This document shows positions 9,934-23,100 of a stretch of DNA of 64,000 bases, in pieces; positions within the stretch are counted from its first letter, which is position 1; each line of letters begins with the position of its first letter. The DNA is from Magnolia sinica. Taxonomy: Eukaryota; Streptophyta; Magnoliopsida; Magnoliales; Magnoliaceae. The translations under genes and the position numbers were made by a program. The stretch covers positions 49,893,001 to 49,957,000 of the forward strand of contig NC_080588.1 of assembly GCF_029962835.1 (NCBI RefSeq). Reading direction: 5' to 3'. The notes below the pieces were generated by a model that worked only from the letters and a program-made list of their open reading frames with translations, was not told where the DNA came from and did not search any database.

Positions 9934-12133
9934 TGTGATCAGGGTCAAATATTGCATATCGGACCCCGAATTACCAGATTTTACGTATATGATAATGCTT
10001 AATGGAGTATTTTAATTGTATTTTTGTTACAGGATGAAGTCAGGAGCGTTAATTGAAAATTGATGTTAAAGGCATGGATTTCATGATCCAAAGTCTCCAG
10101 AGCACGGGATAGACTCCAGAGAACCAATAATGAAGATTTTACACGCCTGAGATCTGAGGAAAGCAAGCCAAAGGGGCCCGAAAAGGGTCCAGAATGCAAG
10201 ATCACATGGTTCCCGCTATCCAATCAGTTCGAAACTTCATACATGGGATGAGGGCCGTAAATTAACCGTACATATTAAATTTCAGCCATAGAAGATCTCG
10301 GGAAGTGGTCCAACGGACAGATCAGCCTATTAATCTCTAAATTGGGGCCCACCTGATATTTGGAACTGCCTCAACCTTTGTATTGACGGTTTAAATAAGT
10401 TGAGAAACAGGATGGATGGATTGGATTTCTCGAAACCATCACAGTGGACCCCATATGTATAGCATGTGTACATAGTGCACATGTGCACCGCCCGTATACC
10501 GAACGACCTGCGTCGGGTCAGCAACGCTGACCCGAACTCTTTCTTAAAAACGGAAAATCTCCGTTTCCAGCGCTCCGCGAACCGAACCGTTGTCGTCGGT
10601 TGTGGGGCCCACCTATTGTCCAAATGGACAATCCAAACCGTCCATCCGCTTCCTGAGGTCGATATCGTCATCGCCTAGATGTCCGTTTGGTTCCATACAT
10701 ATGTACGGACGTTGATCGCTGAAAAAACGTAAAATGGACGGTGAGTTCAAAACTCCGTGGGTTGCACCGAATCCACCCCAAAACCAGTCAATTCCTACTG
10801 ATTTTTCGAGCTGAAACCAATGGACGACGTGGATTCCTGTGAAAAGTCCAGGAATGGGCCCCACAATCATCGCAGCGTCGGTTTGGCGTCCGCGTAGCGT
10901 CTTCCGCTGGCCGTTTTTGCGAAGGTTTGTGGGCCCCGTACGTCACGCGTACGGCCGATCTGACCCGTCCATCGTGTAGAGGGCTTCGAGAGCTTCAAAA
11001 CCATGTTGATATTCTTCGCCCATGCGTACACACGTGTGCGGTACAGAGGCCACAAACAGGCCGTCTTGTGACGTTCAAAACTGTTTTTTTTTAGATTTCT
11101 TCTGTGGGCCGCGCTAATGGATGTTCAAAACCACCTATTCTTGACTGAAATTTCGTCCTGAATCCAATGGACGGGGTAGATTTTCCAGAAAATGCCTCTG
11201 TGGGGCCCACCGATCACGGCTGCGAAAATTTGTACTCCGAGTCCTTCTACGACTCTGCCACCGACCTCAGCCATCCAGCAGCTATAAAATGAGAGTTTTG
11301 GAATGAAGATTTTATACGCCTGGGATTGAGGGGATTCCAGATCTGGAGCAAGGAAGAGAAGAAAGAGAAGAAAGAGAAGAAAGAAGAGAGAGATCGATTG
11401 GTTTGGTGTTTAATTTTTATGAATTTTATTTAATATTTTTCATGAATTTTATGGGTCACTAATCTCTCAACTGGCTGAGATGAAGCCCTAATTTGATTAG
11501 CTCTTGTATTGGTTGATTTACTTTGAATTTCAATTAATTTGTTTCTTTCTTTAAGTGGGCTTTATGGGTTTAAATTCTATACTTCTCCATCTATGAACTT
11601 GATTAAAGTATATATATGGATGTTGTTTGGATGCTTATTATAGGTACTTGTGTCTGATCAAGAACAAGTTTCCTATAGAGGAAGAAACAAGGTGCTTTAA
11701 TGAATGTACATTCCATGTACCCAACCAAGGATATGGGATATGTCATTCATGGCATTGCTTAAAGGAATTAGACAGTTTGTATGCCCGATTAAGGACACAG
11801 ATTGTGCTTTCTCTATTTAAGTGGTATCAATCTAGATCAAGGTGAATCAACAGACAAAACAAGGGTTAGGATAATTAGGGGTGGATTCGAAAGTCCTAGT
11901 GCCCTCTCTCTGATTGAATTTTCTTCCCTGTTCTTAATTAATTGTTTTTCATAAAATTGTGCTTAGTAATTCATTCCATTATTTGTTGGATTAGTTAAGG
12001 AGAATCATATATTTGAATTGTGACGACCAGTCCTCGTGGGAACGATCTCGTAATACGTACCGTATCTACATCTGATTCGTATACTTGCGAGTTTAAAAAT
12101 CATTTAAATCATGTTGGTTTAAACAAAACATCA
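9934..12133 (+). mobile_element. 3' LTR of the gypsy element (full start retained)
   Basis: It runs from TGTGATCAGG to ACATCA, 2.2 kb. The first 35 bp (9934-9968), which contain the inverted repeat GGGTC...GACCC, are missing from copies B and C at the tandem junctions. After the TATA box (11282-11288) this copy differs. The CATTCAGAAC repeats are replaced by 11302-11330, a sequence resembling U3 DNA at 10126-10156 (AATGAAGATTTTA then ACGCCTG), which suggests a template switch. The hairpin at 11465-11480 has a 5-bp stem. The base after the end starts TAAGC, a possible 5-bp target duplication whose partner lies outside the window. Confidence 0.9.
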
Positions 12134-12850
12134 TAAGCAAATGGTGCGCAAATTCTTTTCAAATTGTGTGGAGCCCAAACAGTATCCCCTGAGCTTTGAT
12201 GTTGTTACTAATGGGCAGACTTTTCGTATCACTGCCGATTGAATTGCACATCTCATTGGAATACGTAAGTCTAGTGCTAGGATTCCCAAGTCCAACCTGT
12301 CACCGGAAGAAGAACAAATTGAATGGACCAAGGCTTTATGCAACGGTCAAAATGTGTCGAAGCACCAAGGCAATGCTCTTAAGGTGATAAATATGTCTAA
12401 TAAGTTTAAAATCCTCCACTCAATTTTCACAACCAATGTATACCCTAGAAAGGAAAATCAGGCATATCAGACACCACACATGGTGGAGACCCTCTATCAT
12501 GTGAGTCAAGGACATAAATTGTGCCTACCGATGATGATCATGAATCAATTCGTATCCTTAATATGAGTCGGTTGTGAGTATGTTTTACCATTTGGGTTCG
12601 GGATTGCAGCTTTGCAACACCCCAGACACTCTGGTCCTAACTACTCAAATCAATCTTCCTAGTTTGAAGAAAATGAAGTTGACACCTCCAGGAGCAGACC
12701 AATAGGCACCAGCATAGCCATAGCCACAGCCACAAACAGAGGATGCAGTACCAACACTAGCTCCAGGACCATCTTAGCTTAACGAGAGCTCCACCAACTT
12801 CTGTAGACCCCTAGGACGAGGCTGCTGAGGCTCAAATATTTTATATTATC
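12134..12850 (+). pseudogene. Broken 3' ORF of an older gypsy element (putative plant transposon protein type, PF20167-like)
   Basis: From 12141 the plus frame reads a protein with one internal stop (TGA at 12240-12242) and a terminal stop at 12564-12566. Landmarks are FKILHSIFTTNVYPR and YHVSQGHKLCLPMMIMNQF. These resemble the extra plant-specific ORF found downstream of gag-pol in some Tat/Athila relatives. The family name is from memory and not certain. Downstream, 12570-12850 is Pro/Gln-rich and decayed. The young gypsy element ends directly upstream, so it appears to have inserted into this relic. Confidence 0.55.
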
Positions 12851-14199
12851 CCCCATTTATTACTTGGTTTTATGAACATGATAATGCTTAATGTTCTATT
12901 TTAATCATGTTTGTATTACAAGGTGAATTTAAGAGCTTGGATTGAAAAGGATACTAAAAGTATGGATTTAATGCTCGAGAATCACCAAAGCTAAGGATGG
13001 ATCTTGTGAGATCAAGAATGAAGAATTCACATGCCAAAGATCCAAGAAAACCAAGCAAGGAATGAAGAGAATTGAAGATTCAAAGTGAAGAAAAAGAGCC
13101 TAAAAATCTGCCTGCTTCGACTAGTCTAAAGCCCTCCTTCAACTAGTGTAAGCTTTGCCTCAACTAGTCGAAGGAACTTTGACTCAAACTCCAGCGATCA
13201 AAATCCTCTAAATTCTCGTCATCCTCGACTAGTCGAAGGTTGTCCTCGACCAAATTCTACGCGGACTAGGTAAATTTGAGGTGGTTTCCAAATTTTTCCA
13301 ACTCGATGTGAAAGTTAGAGTTATTCAACTATAAATAGGAATCCCTAGGCTGTTCCTAGGCATCTTCTAGGGTTTGAGGAGTGGAGCTGCCATCCGGGAT
13401 TTTTTCTTCTTCTTCCTTAGTTGATGTTTTGTTTAACAGTCTTTATTTCAATCATGTCTATGGTTGGCTAAGCCTCTTAGCTAGGGCTAAGAGGTGAAGC
13501 TTGTAACATGATTGGGATGTTTGCTTTATTTTGATTCATGTTTTGTTGAACTCTCTTGGATTCTAGTTCTTTATTAAGGAATATTTCTAGTGTTTAATGG
13601 TTTGTTGTGACTCAAATTACAATGGATCTGCGATTGCTTTGAATTCTTCTTTCCTTGAATTGAGATTGTGAAATTAGTAAGTCCTGTTATTCACCATCGT
13701 CTCTTAAGCATGGTAGGGTGATGGAATCCTTTCTAATCTTCACAATTCTTCTATGATTGGTTGTAGGATTGGTATATCTTGTTGTTTGTCATTGTCTCCT
13801 GGGCATGGTTGGGTGATGGAATCACTTCCAATCCTCACAACTCTCATCCATTAAGACTAGGTTTATGAGAAGTTCAGAGATCTGACTGTCTCTCCTTTCT
13901 CCATCTGGATAAGATAGGACTCTGATTCCAGTTGGATCTATTGAATCATGCAAGGTGGCCTCCCAATGCTACAAGTGGATCCTTCGTACCCTAGTTACCA
14001 CCTTTAAATTTATAAGTTTCAATTACCTTATTCAAAGTCACTCTCTCAAATATTTCAGATTTAGTTTTACATCTCCTTCTAGTTCTGAGTCTAGTTACTT
14101 TCAAAATACATATGAGATTAGTCCCTGCGGATTCGACTTCAGTCTCACCGAGATTATTACTACATCGCGACCCTCCACTTGGGGTTGTGAACAAAGGCT
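12850..14199 (+). mobile_element. Diverged LTR of an older, related gypsy element
   Basis: The start (ATAATGCTTAATGTTCTATTT, then a GGATTTAATGCTCGAG region) is recognisably related to the start of the young LTRs. TATAAATA is at 13330-13337. A perfect hairpin with TAGG loop is at 13473-13494, followed by GGTGAAGC. Near the end, GCGGATTCGACTTCAGTCTC and TTACTACATCGCGACC resemble the usual U5 of this lineage. It probably is the 3' LTR of the element carrying the broken ORF at 12134. Upstream of the TATA box it carries several GACTAGTCGA-like palindromes. Confidence 0.7.
13473..13494 (+). other. R-region hairpin, relic LTR version
   Basis: CCTCTTAGC-TAGG-GCTAAGAGG is a perfect 9-bp stem with loop TAGG, about 143 bp after the TATA box. 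Confidence 0.65.
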
Positions 14200-15505
14200 C
14201 ACTCACATCATTCGCCACCTCTTAAGGTTTGACCGGCCATGATGCATGCTTCGACACCAAGACCACCATCCGACTGGGAAACCCATTTTGCTCAGTACGA
14301 GGAGCAGCAGGCACGGCTTGTGGCATGACAATCCATGATAGAGAAGATGCTTGAGATGATACAATGCACCGTCTAAGACATGCATGCATCTGTTGCCAGT
14401 GAGATGACGAATCGGCATTGGGCCTGTAATAGCCCGAGATTTCGACTCTTGTGGATAACACGATGGGTCGAGTTTCCTAGTGATAATTTGAGTATGTCAG
14501 AGTATAAATGCTCCACATATTCTATGCAATCATATAAATTTATGTTTTCATGGCAAGCACGACATAAATAATGAGAAAAATTAAATCTCATTCCATTACA
14601 TAACCACCTTAAGTTCCATTCATCATCATTATATCAATATATTATATGATCAGTCCTTCCAAGGGACTTCTTACAATTTTAAATTTTAAGTAACTGCTTC
14701 TAAGAAAATCAAAATAAATAAAGGAAGAAGAATCTTGTCCAAGTCATCTTGGTTTCATCATCCACCATCCGTTGCAATGGACCATCATAATTCTCACATT
14801 GATGCTCTGGCTTATTCTTTGGATCGTCACCTGCACAGTCTATGATTATTTTTTCAACAAGATAAATGAATTGCCTCGGTTCAACTTAATGAGGGCATCC
14901 ATCCAAGATTATCACAATAATAGCACATTCAATTCATAACAAAGCAAAACATCCATGTAAAATCTTGATTAATGTAATGCGTGATACGCATGCTCTGGTG
15001 AAGGAACCCCTAACTAAATAAGATAGTGAGGTGAGTCGTATCCCAAATTATGACCTCATACACACTTAATAGCCACTAGTTACCAGAGTCATGTGAGGCG
15101 GGAGCATCCCAAATTACGACCTCACATTAAAAAACCTAACTAATGAAAGCGGGCATATCCCATTACAACTTCCATTAGATAGTGCACAACTAGAGGCGGG
15201 CTTTCCCATTACAACCTCTATTGTAACACCCAGCAGGGCTGACCAACACCTGAATCCTAGTGAATACATGAGATTAAGCTAATTATTTAATTAATCCGGT
15301 TTACAAACAATAATATTGGAAAGCTCAAGGTCATTATAAGGGCTCGTCACCTAGCATAGGCCAATAGCTTGAACATAGTGTCCCATACCACTATGCTTGA
15401 CTCATAAGACTTATCATTTAGCAAGTTTAACAATGCCTATACTCATCGAGTCAACACCTCACCTCATTCAGCCATATTAGGGATATGATTATACAATCAC
15501 TTAAG
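14200..15505 (+). other. Degraded LTR-type and retroelement-derived DNA, no gene
   Basis: 14200-14423 reads in part like a decayed Gag-type N terminus (PPSDWETHFAQYEEQQARL) but with stops. TGTAATAGCCCGAG at 14424 looks like a gypsy LTR start. 15030-15230 holds three to four degenerate repeats of about 60-75 bp built around GAGGCGGG...TCCCATTACAACCTC. No intact ORF is supported. Confidence 0.4.
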
Positions 15506-15930
15506 CTTCTATTACACCAAAAATCTATGCAAATACCCAAGAACCAAATGCCCTTTATAAGAAGTTTAAGTTCCAACGGGCAGATAACGACGTGACAGTC
15601 ATGGAATCGAGCACCACTCAAAATCTGTTGTTAAGAGCATATATTTTCACAGCAGCTTTGCACCTCTTTTAGCCTTACTTACCATGTTCCAATTAGGTTC
15701 CTAAAGCTAAGGGATGATTAACAAGGTTTACCTATTAAGCCAAAATCATCTATAGATATAAGGGTTGTTTTAGGTCAAGGGTTAGGGTCATCAAGACATC
15801 TCATTTACATATTCTTTCCGCTTGATGTTCTTGTACTCTTGTGTCTTCGGTCTTCTGCTTCCAAAGGTTCAACCAACTACATGACACAAGAACTCACGTG
15901 ATTGATAAATAAGATGCACAAATCAGTGCA
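15506..15930 (-). repeat. Fragment of a copia-type LTR (copy 1)
   Basis: Clearly similar to 19876-20100 joined to 24188-24546, in the same orientation. Both end with ATCAGTGCA. On the minus strand this reads TGCACTGATT at the LTR start and TATAAAGGGC (15554-15559) as a TATA box. This copy lacks about 150 bp of U3 that are present in copy 2. Confidence 0.7.
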
Positions 15931-17219
15931 CTAACATATGCTTTATCTCTATTTTGTTCAATGAATGCATGAATAGATAATTGATATGTAAAGTTTTTGA
16001 ATAATTACTTAAGTAGATATACGTTATCTCTTCCTAGTCTTATGTTGTATGCAAGTTAAATTCTTATTTATCTATGAACCTACATACACTACACAATGTT
16101 TAATGAGGATCAATTTTGTTTAGATTGATTAATTTTTAAAAGATTATATTCACCCCCCTCCATGACTTAGGCATAACTCCAAGTTTTAGCTTAAGTGGTA
16201 TTAGTACAATACTCGTAATTTCAATAGGATGACTAGACATACAAATTCATTCCTCAAATTAGTCATTTTAATGTAATTTTATATTTTATTTTTAAATTTT
16301 TAAATTTTGGATGAATAGTATCTAGGGATAAACATGTGCATAAATTTTTTTTATCTTGAAGTTGGAACTTGAAACACATATATATTAATTATATGTTTAT
16401 ATTTTGGACAAGGAGCTTAATTCATTTTTATTTATACTTTAGTTTACACTATAGACTTTCAATTTAAACTTAATACTTAGTTTAGAATATTTACTATAGT
16501 ATATAGTAATTTGGGGATTGAAATTTTAGTAAGAAAATAATCTCCCAACTAAGAAGTGGAGATATTATGTGGCAGCATCGTGAAAGTGTGGGTGGTAAGC
16601 AATCCATTTAGTGCGACTACTATGGTAGATTGATAACTGGAAGAATCACGCGACTCAAATAAAATTTGACACATTAAAAGGGCTAAGTCATGGGATGCAA
16701 CAGCACACCAAGAGAGGTAATGCATATTATGTGACAAAGTTTAAAAGATTTGAAGGGGAAAAACATGTCGTGTAAAAGAAGCAAGATTCTCTTGATTCTG
16801 TTATGCAGCATGCGTTTAGTCCCCATTGGGCATTAGTGAGCACAATATTGTTAAGTCCAGCCTGAATGTAGATCGAGGGGTCATGGTGCTAGGAAAGAGC
16901 ATGTGCACCGCTTGTGAAAGTGAAAAGCGTCAGCGCATGTTTGGGGGAGGGGTCTGTACATAATGTAAGGGGCAGTGGAAAAGTGAGTTCGATTGGAGTT
17001 GGGAGTGCAGCTAAAACTGGGGGTATGTTTAGTGGATTACAATGTGCCTTCAGTCAACAGGAAACGTCTTCACGTGTTCTCCTATGGCTAATGATGAAGA
17101 TGTAGTAGAGCCCATGAGACCCTCATGTGATCCAATTCTGTTTTAAAATGAGTTGATAAAATTGAAGAAATTGGACTAGAATTGTCCTTAAGAAGCCTTG
17201 TAGGGCAATAATCAAGTTA
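15931..17219. other. AT-rich intergenic or transposon-derived DNA, no gene seen
   Basis: No supported ORF or clear repeat. It lies between a copia LTR fragment and the hAT transposase relic and may be decayed 5' sequence of that transposon. Confidence 0.4.
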
Positions 17220-18235
17220 TTCTTACATGGAAACATAGCTCCATATGTTAGCAGCTCCCCCTACTAACAAGTGGTGATCAATGTAGCAACCGAGGCATTA
17301 AGGGAATGAAGGCACCAATGGTTAAAGTGATTATGAGAAAAATAGACAAATGCAAAATATCAAGATGTGAAACCATGTGTGGCCACCTTTAAATTCATAT
17401 GGCAAGCCAAATAATGCACTATTATGTGTAATAGTTGAATTGGCACAACTAAACGTAATATAATCAACTTCATAGTAAATTGTCACTTAAGAATAGTTTT
17501 CCAAAAATTAATTGATGCATTGCAAGCAATAAACAATTATTGATCATATTTTCTCTGTGATGAATAAGATGATGGATGAAATTGGAGAGGTGAATATGGT
17601 ACATATTGTGATCAACAACGAAGCATAAGTTTGCAGGAAGAATGTTGTTTGCGAAGTTTAATAACCTTTATACCGGTCACCATGTGTTGCACATTACATC
17701 AATCTCATTTTAGAAAATATCGAAAAGAAGAAGAATGTCATAAAATTGGTTGAAATGGGAACTGATAACATTCATCTACAACACTAACCAACTAGTTGGC
17801 ATATTGAGGAAATTCTGAACATGAGAGTCAATTAGGCATGCGAGACTAGATTTACGCAAACTTTATTATCCAAGAAAGTTTGTACCAGCATCGGAGAATA
17901 TTTAACAAAATGTTTGCTAACCAAAAGTAATTGAACACAAAACATATATTAAAAAAAATATCGAAACACCAATTAAGGTTTTGGTGACCATTAGGGACAA
18001 CAAGTAATTAAAGAATGCCATAAATATCTTTGAAGTGATGGAACTGCTAATGAGAGTCTTTGTCTTGTAGAATCTGACAAGATAATACCGTGGATTCCTC
18101 TATGATGTCATAAATAAAGCAAACCTGGTTATTTGTCGTGATTATAGAAATTATACATTACTAAAAGATGATCAACAAGCGGTGGAAAAATCAACTTCAC
18201 CTCAATCTTCATATAGCATGTAAACTCTTTGTTAT
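17220..18235 (+). pseudogene. hAT-family transposase pseudogene (DUF659 type), N-terminal and middle part
   Basis: Shifting plus-strand frames give recognisable blocks of plant DUF659/hAT transposases in the right order. These are PYVSSSPY near 17235, NFIVNCHLR near 17465, MMDEIGEVNMVHIVINNEA near 17570, YRSPCVAHYINLILENIEK near 17672, ETRFTQTLLS near 17845, and VMELLMRVFVL followed by FLYDVINKANLVICRDYRNY near 18040-18150. Every block is separated by stops or frameshifts, so it is long dead. No BED zinc finger could be recognised upstream. The C-terminal part seems to continue at 24745 after an inserted LTR. Confidence 0.72.
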
Positions 18236-18750
18236 TATCCACTTATTGTTGTTAGTCATTAGTTGATTATTTTTATGTGTATGATCATTAAATTATTTGT
18301 TTTCATTATTACAATGTAGGATACTATCAAAATTCATTATACAAATGATTCGTTTCATCAGTTGAGAATGATGACATTCATATCGAGCTGAAGAATGTGA
18401 TAAAGAGATTAGAGTCTGAATTAGATAAGCAGATAAGAGTGTTGAATAACATAAGTACAACTATACAAGTCTTAAATTAGTTATCTTTGATTTTTTTTAA
18501 TGTTGGTGTTTAAAATAATAAAAATATTTTGGAATATTGCCCATAATTAGATCACCAAGGCCACTTCTACAATACACTTGCACGGGATAATGTCTCAAAT
18601 ACGTCCAAGTAAGAAACGGGTATTTTATTACTATTATTCATAGAAAAAATTCTTTTATTAGGGTTATTATATTAAGATAAGTTTGAAAATGCATGTGGTG
18701 GGCCCAAGGGCTATGCACAGAAGCTTGGCAAAGCTATAGAATAGTAGCTA
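18236..18750 (+). other. Tail of the hAT relic, AT-rich, with a short coiled-coil-like frame
   Basis: 18355-18480 reads in one frame as a Glu/Lys/Leu-rich stretch (ELKNVIKRLESELDKQIR) ending at TAG. It may be a former exon. An intron-like GTAAAC...ATGTAG lies before it at about 18221-18319. No family is recognised. Confidence 0.3.
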
Positions 18751-20100
18751 TGTCCTAAAAGGGGGTAGATTAGGACCAAATAAAATTTTGTCAATTAAAT
18801 GCTCAATTTATTAAACTAATTTAACAATTAAACGAAGGCAATTAACTCTAAGACTTTTAAGCTAATAGAGGGTCCAATGACATAAATTATACAAGACATA
18901 CTAATTAGGCAACTAGTCTATATATGATGGTATACATATGTATGTGGAATGTGCTAACTATCAACTCATGGCATTCATCTAATTATGCATACATATAATT
19001 CAACTAAATAATCAAATAAACATAATTAAACCAATGCTCAAATAACAATCCTAAACACAAGCACGTATATTGGTTCGGTTTCCCTACTCCACTCCCGACA
19101 AACGCACTCAACTAATGAGTGTATCGGATTCCACTATCGAAGGTTTCAAATCAGGTTCACATCTAGCATTTACAAGCGCACACTCCTGCCAGAAACCTGT
19201 ATAAGGACTTACCCACGTACTCACCCATGTCAGTGGCATATGTCAGGACTTACTATGTACACGCCCATGTCAGTGGCATACATAAGGAATTCTCCACATG
19301 CACACCCGTGTCAGTGTCCTACACAAAGACTTACACATACACACACCCGTTTTGGTGGAGATATAGTCTTACACAAGAATCTACACAAGTTTGAATTACA
19401 AACTCTACACTCAATCCTACAAAAGGAATGAGTATTAGAACTCTTACAATTAACAACTCATATGTCAGATTAAGCTCTTTTGTAACGCCTTCTTGGGTTA
19501 CTTGATTGATGATCTCCCGTACTTCAATCAACTCTCAATTTGCTCCCTCGATTGTTGATGTCGATGCTTTGCCAATGCTTTAACTCCAAGATCAAACACC
19601 TTGCATACGATGCTCCATTGTAGTGACCAAGGTGATGGGAGGATGGTGAAATCTCCTCAACTATTATAATAGTTGAATTCCTAGAAGATTCACCTACACG
19701 GGTGTTCTGGAGGGTTTAGATAAGGATTTGACTATTGGTTTAAATCTAATCTTTAAAAGTTCATCTTCTTCATTAATGTTGGAACCCTCTTTAAGTAATG
19801 AATTACAAGGAAGATTAATTAGATCTTATGGACTTAGAGGCTTAGGATGAGAGATATAAACATGAAATTACCTAGGCTTTTATTGCACCAAAAATCTATA
19901 AAACTGTCCAAAGTTAGATGCCTTTTATAAAGGAATTAAGTTCTAATGGTTAAGAAAATGGTAAAAAATGGACAATTCAATTGATCGAGTAATGCCTTCG
20001 ATCAATCGGGCTCCCCTTCAATGGCATCAAAGGGTTTCTTGATAGCATCGAGAAAATTCAGAAAATATGCATTTTGTTGTTGGATGTTTATGACCACTTT

Positions 20101-23100
20101 TGTCATGCCCCAAACTCAGAAAACGGGCTCACAAAATTTTCGATCACCGAATCCGGCGTCGACGGCCTCCGTAGTGCCCCATTCTTACATCCCGGCACTC
20201 GCATGCCAGATTCCGATCCTGGGATCCTACAAGGAGGATTTCAGTATGAATTTTTTTTGTAATGGAGCATAACTAAGTCACAAAATAACATCACCACATA
20301 TCCACTATAACAAAAACTTTAAGTACAATGCGGAAAGGGAAATACAGGGTGATCAAAAAGCTTCAAAATAAACTGATGTGCACTCCTGCCTCAGCGCTGC
20401 TGCTGTCCAACGCTACCTACATGCAACGGTCGTGCATAAGCTTATAAAAGCTTAGAGGGTGGTGTAAGTGTGTGTGCAAGGCAAGCACCAAGTGTACAAT
20501 ATCAAAGTAATGCGAAAATATGTGGTAAGTCCATGAATGCTATCAACTGTACCAAAGCTATATAATGCAAAGCATGAATGCTATCGGCCATACCAAGGCC
20601 ATGCGATGCGAGGCCTATGTAGCCGAATGTCATATGCAAGATGTAAAGCAAGCATGCTAGTCCTCATCAAGTACACATATCAGTACAGTTCCTCTCTGGA
20701 TATCACGGGTCTAATATACCTCACACTGACTGTCTCCGCCCTAGCTGCACAGTCAAGCAAGTGGAAAAGACTACACTATCCGTCTGACCAGTAGTCTGCC
20801 AATACCTACCCGACTCGTCGATAGCAAACTCATTTGCGAGCTGGTCAAACTCAGCCTAACTTATAGCCCCCTCACTTGGGCGGATAAGGCCACACCCCCT
20901 TCCAACCGACCACGACACAATGGGAGACGCGGACTACTGGTATTCGGCACTCGGGCGCTCGTGTATCCACTCGGTCTAGACGTTGGAGCATCTTCTGGTA
21001 CCAAAAAGATTCTGGGATTTTCATCCAAGGACATCCTGAGTGCCCATAATGCTAGAGCCAATATTTTCGGTATCCCATACGACCATCCACGATGTGTCTG
21101 TGGAAGCCACTGCCCTAATGTCGCTAGGGCGTGCAGTGATCAAGTCACACATATGCGAAATGCATGAGTCACATCGTCAAATCATGCAGCAATCTTGTGC
21201 GTACCACGCACTCATGTGGGGGCACTGTCTTATAAGGAGTCCCGTAAATGTCTCAGCCCAACGGTTCATGCTATGACCAAACATTCCTCATATCAGGCAT
21301 ACATATGATGCGTATGCGAGTAAATCATGGAAGTGCACTAAGCATGTTATAAAGTAATGAACTATCCTTACACCGAAGATGGGCGTAGACGGCCTACACA
21401 TAACCAGTATGAGCCTATCAATGGGCCCAAGGGAGAGTCATAATGCGGACATTTAACCAACATTATACTTCCAATGTGGACGTCAAACCAACGTTGCTCC
21501 CAAGGCATAGCCTTTCACAAACTATGGAGAAATCACACATTGCAATGGACCCTAAGGACAACCCATTGGGCCTCGACCCATGGGCCTTAGATACATCAAA
21601 TGGGCTGTATCACATGGGCCTTACATTTATCAAATGGGCCGCATTAATGGGCCTCACCAACAGGCCTTATGTACATTACAATGGGCCATAACCCATGGGC
21701 CTTAGAATATATCAAAATGGGCCTAATCACATAGGCTTTATGTATCTCAAATGGACCACACCAATTGGGCCCCATGCATACCAAATGGGCCACACCCAAA
21801 TATAAGTGGATATGGTGATTTTTCTACCATTAAGGTTCCCGAATCCCACCCTAACATTTATTTTCTATCCAATCTGGTCATAAGGTCACACAAACCTGGA
21901 TTAAGAGGAAAACACAAAGGATTTCAATGGCAGGGATTCAATCCCCCCCCCCCCCCCCCCTACTATTTGCAATGTAGTCCACTTGACCCTAGATCTGCCT
22001 CATTCTTCAGTTCATGCCCAAAAATGAGCTTGCAAAATGGATTGACAGTTTGGATGCAACACATGCATCATGGTGGACCCCATATAGATGGACAGCATGA
22101 ATAAAGCACACACGTGCTGGGGGGTTTTCAACCGTCCACCTGGCCAGTATGAAGAAAACATATACATCATAGTGGGCTCCACCGTCCGCCTGACGGTGGG
22201 AGACAAACAAATACACCACTGTGGGGCCCATGTGGGGCCCACCATTATGTTTTTATGCCATCCATCCCGTTAATAAGGTCACACAGACCTTAACTGAATA
22301 GGAAAATAAATTTCATCTTGATCCAAAACTTCTGTAGACCCAAAAATGGGTTTCAATGGCAAGCAGTTCAACCCCACTGTTCCCTCTGATGTGGGCCACT
22401 TGAGTCTTGGATGTGGCTGAAATTTTGAGGGGGCCCACTGATGGAGGTGGCCCACCATATGAAGGTTGGATGGTAAATATACATCATGGTGGGGCCCATG
22501 GCAGGGGTCGTGGGTCTACTGTCGTCTGCCCGCCCGCCCGCCAGCAGCAGCAGGTGCTGCCTACGTCTCTGACAGCAGCAGCGTCTGCTGCATGTATTTA
22601 ATTATTATTTTTTTTAAATCACGAAATATCGTGGTTTTTCATGTAAGAGGCCCGCATCAGAGGAATCTGACCCCACCGTTGGGTCCCATGGCATAATACA
22701 AGCCAAACAAGCCCAATATTGAATATATTTTGGTGAATAAACACAGCAGTTGGTTTTTCTTAACAGTAACCACCACAGTTTCTCATGCTATGGCCCACCA
22801 GATACTCGGATCAGCTTCATTTTTCAGTTCAATGCCTAAAATGAACTCGAAAATGGAATGGACGGTGTGAATTGAATACTTACATCAAGGTGGGGCCTAC
22901 ACAAGCGGACCACCCCAAAATCTTGTGAACCAAGCTAATATTTGTGACGCTGGACGGTTGGACGGAACACATGCATTCGAGGTGGGCCCGGCTTAGGTGG
23001 GCCACCACATGGAGAATGGTGTGAGTGCAACACATATAAGGTGGGCCCCACTTATAAATGGCTTGGATAAAAGTCATGCCTCTTGGTGGGGTCCATCCGG

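Noticed and set aside
15231..15520. Possible LTR from TGTAACACCC to CTATTACA
   Set aside because: The supposed right end is ordinary sequence of the copia LTR fragment (compare 19876-19890), and the flanks do not form a target duplication.
19200..19345. Regularly spaced repeats that could suggest a CRISPR array
   Set aside because: They are short degenerate tandem repeats (CCCATGTCAGTGGCATA-type) in a plant LTR, without unique spacers or cas genes.
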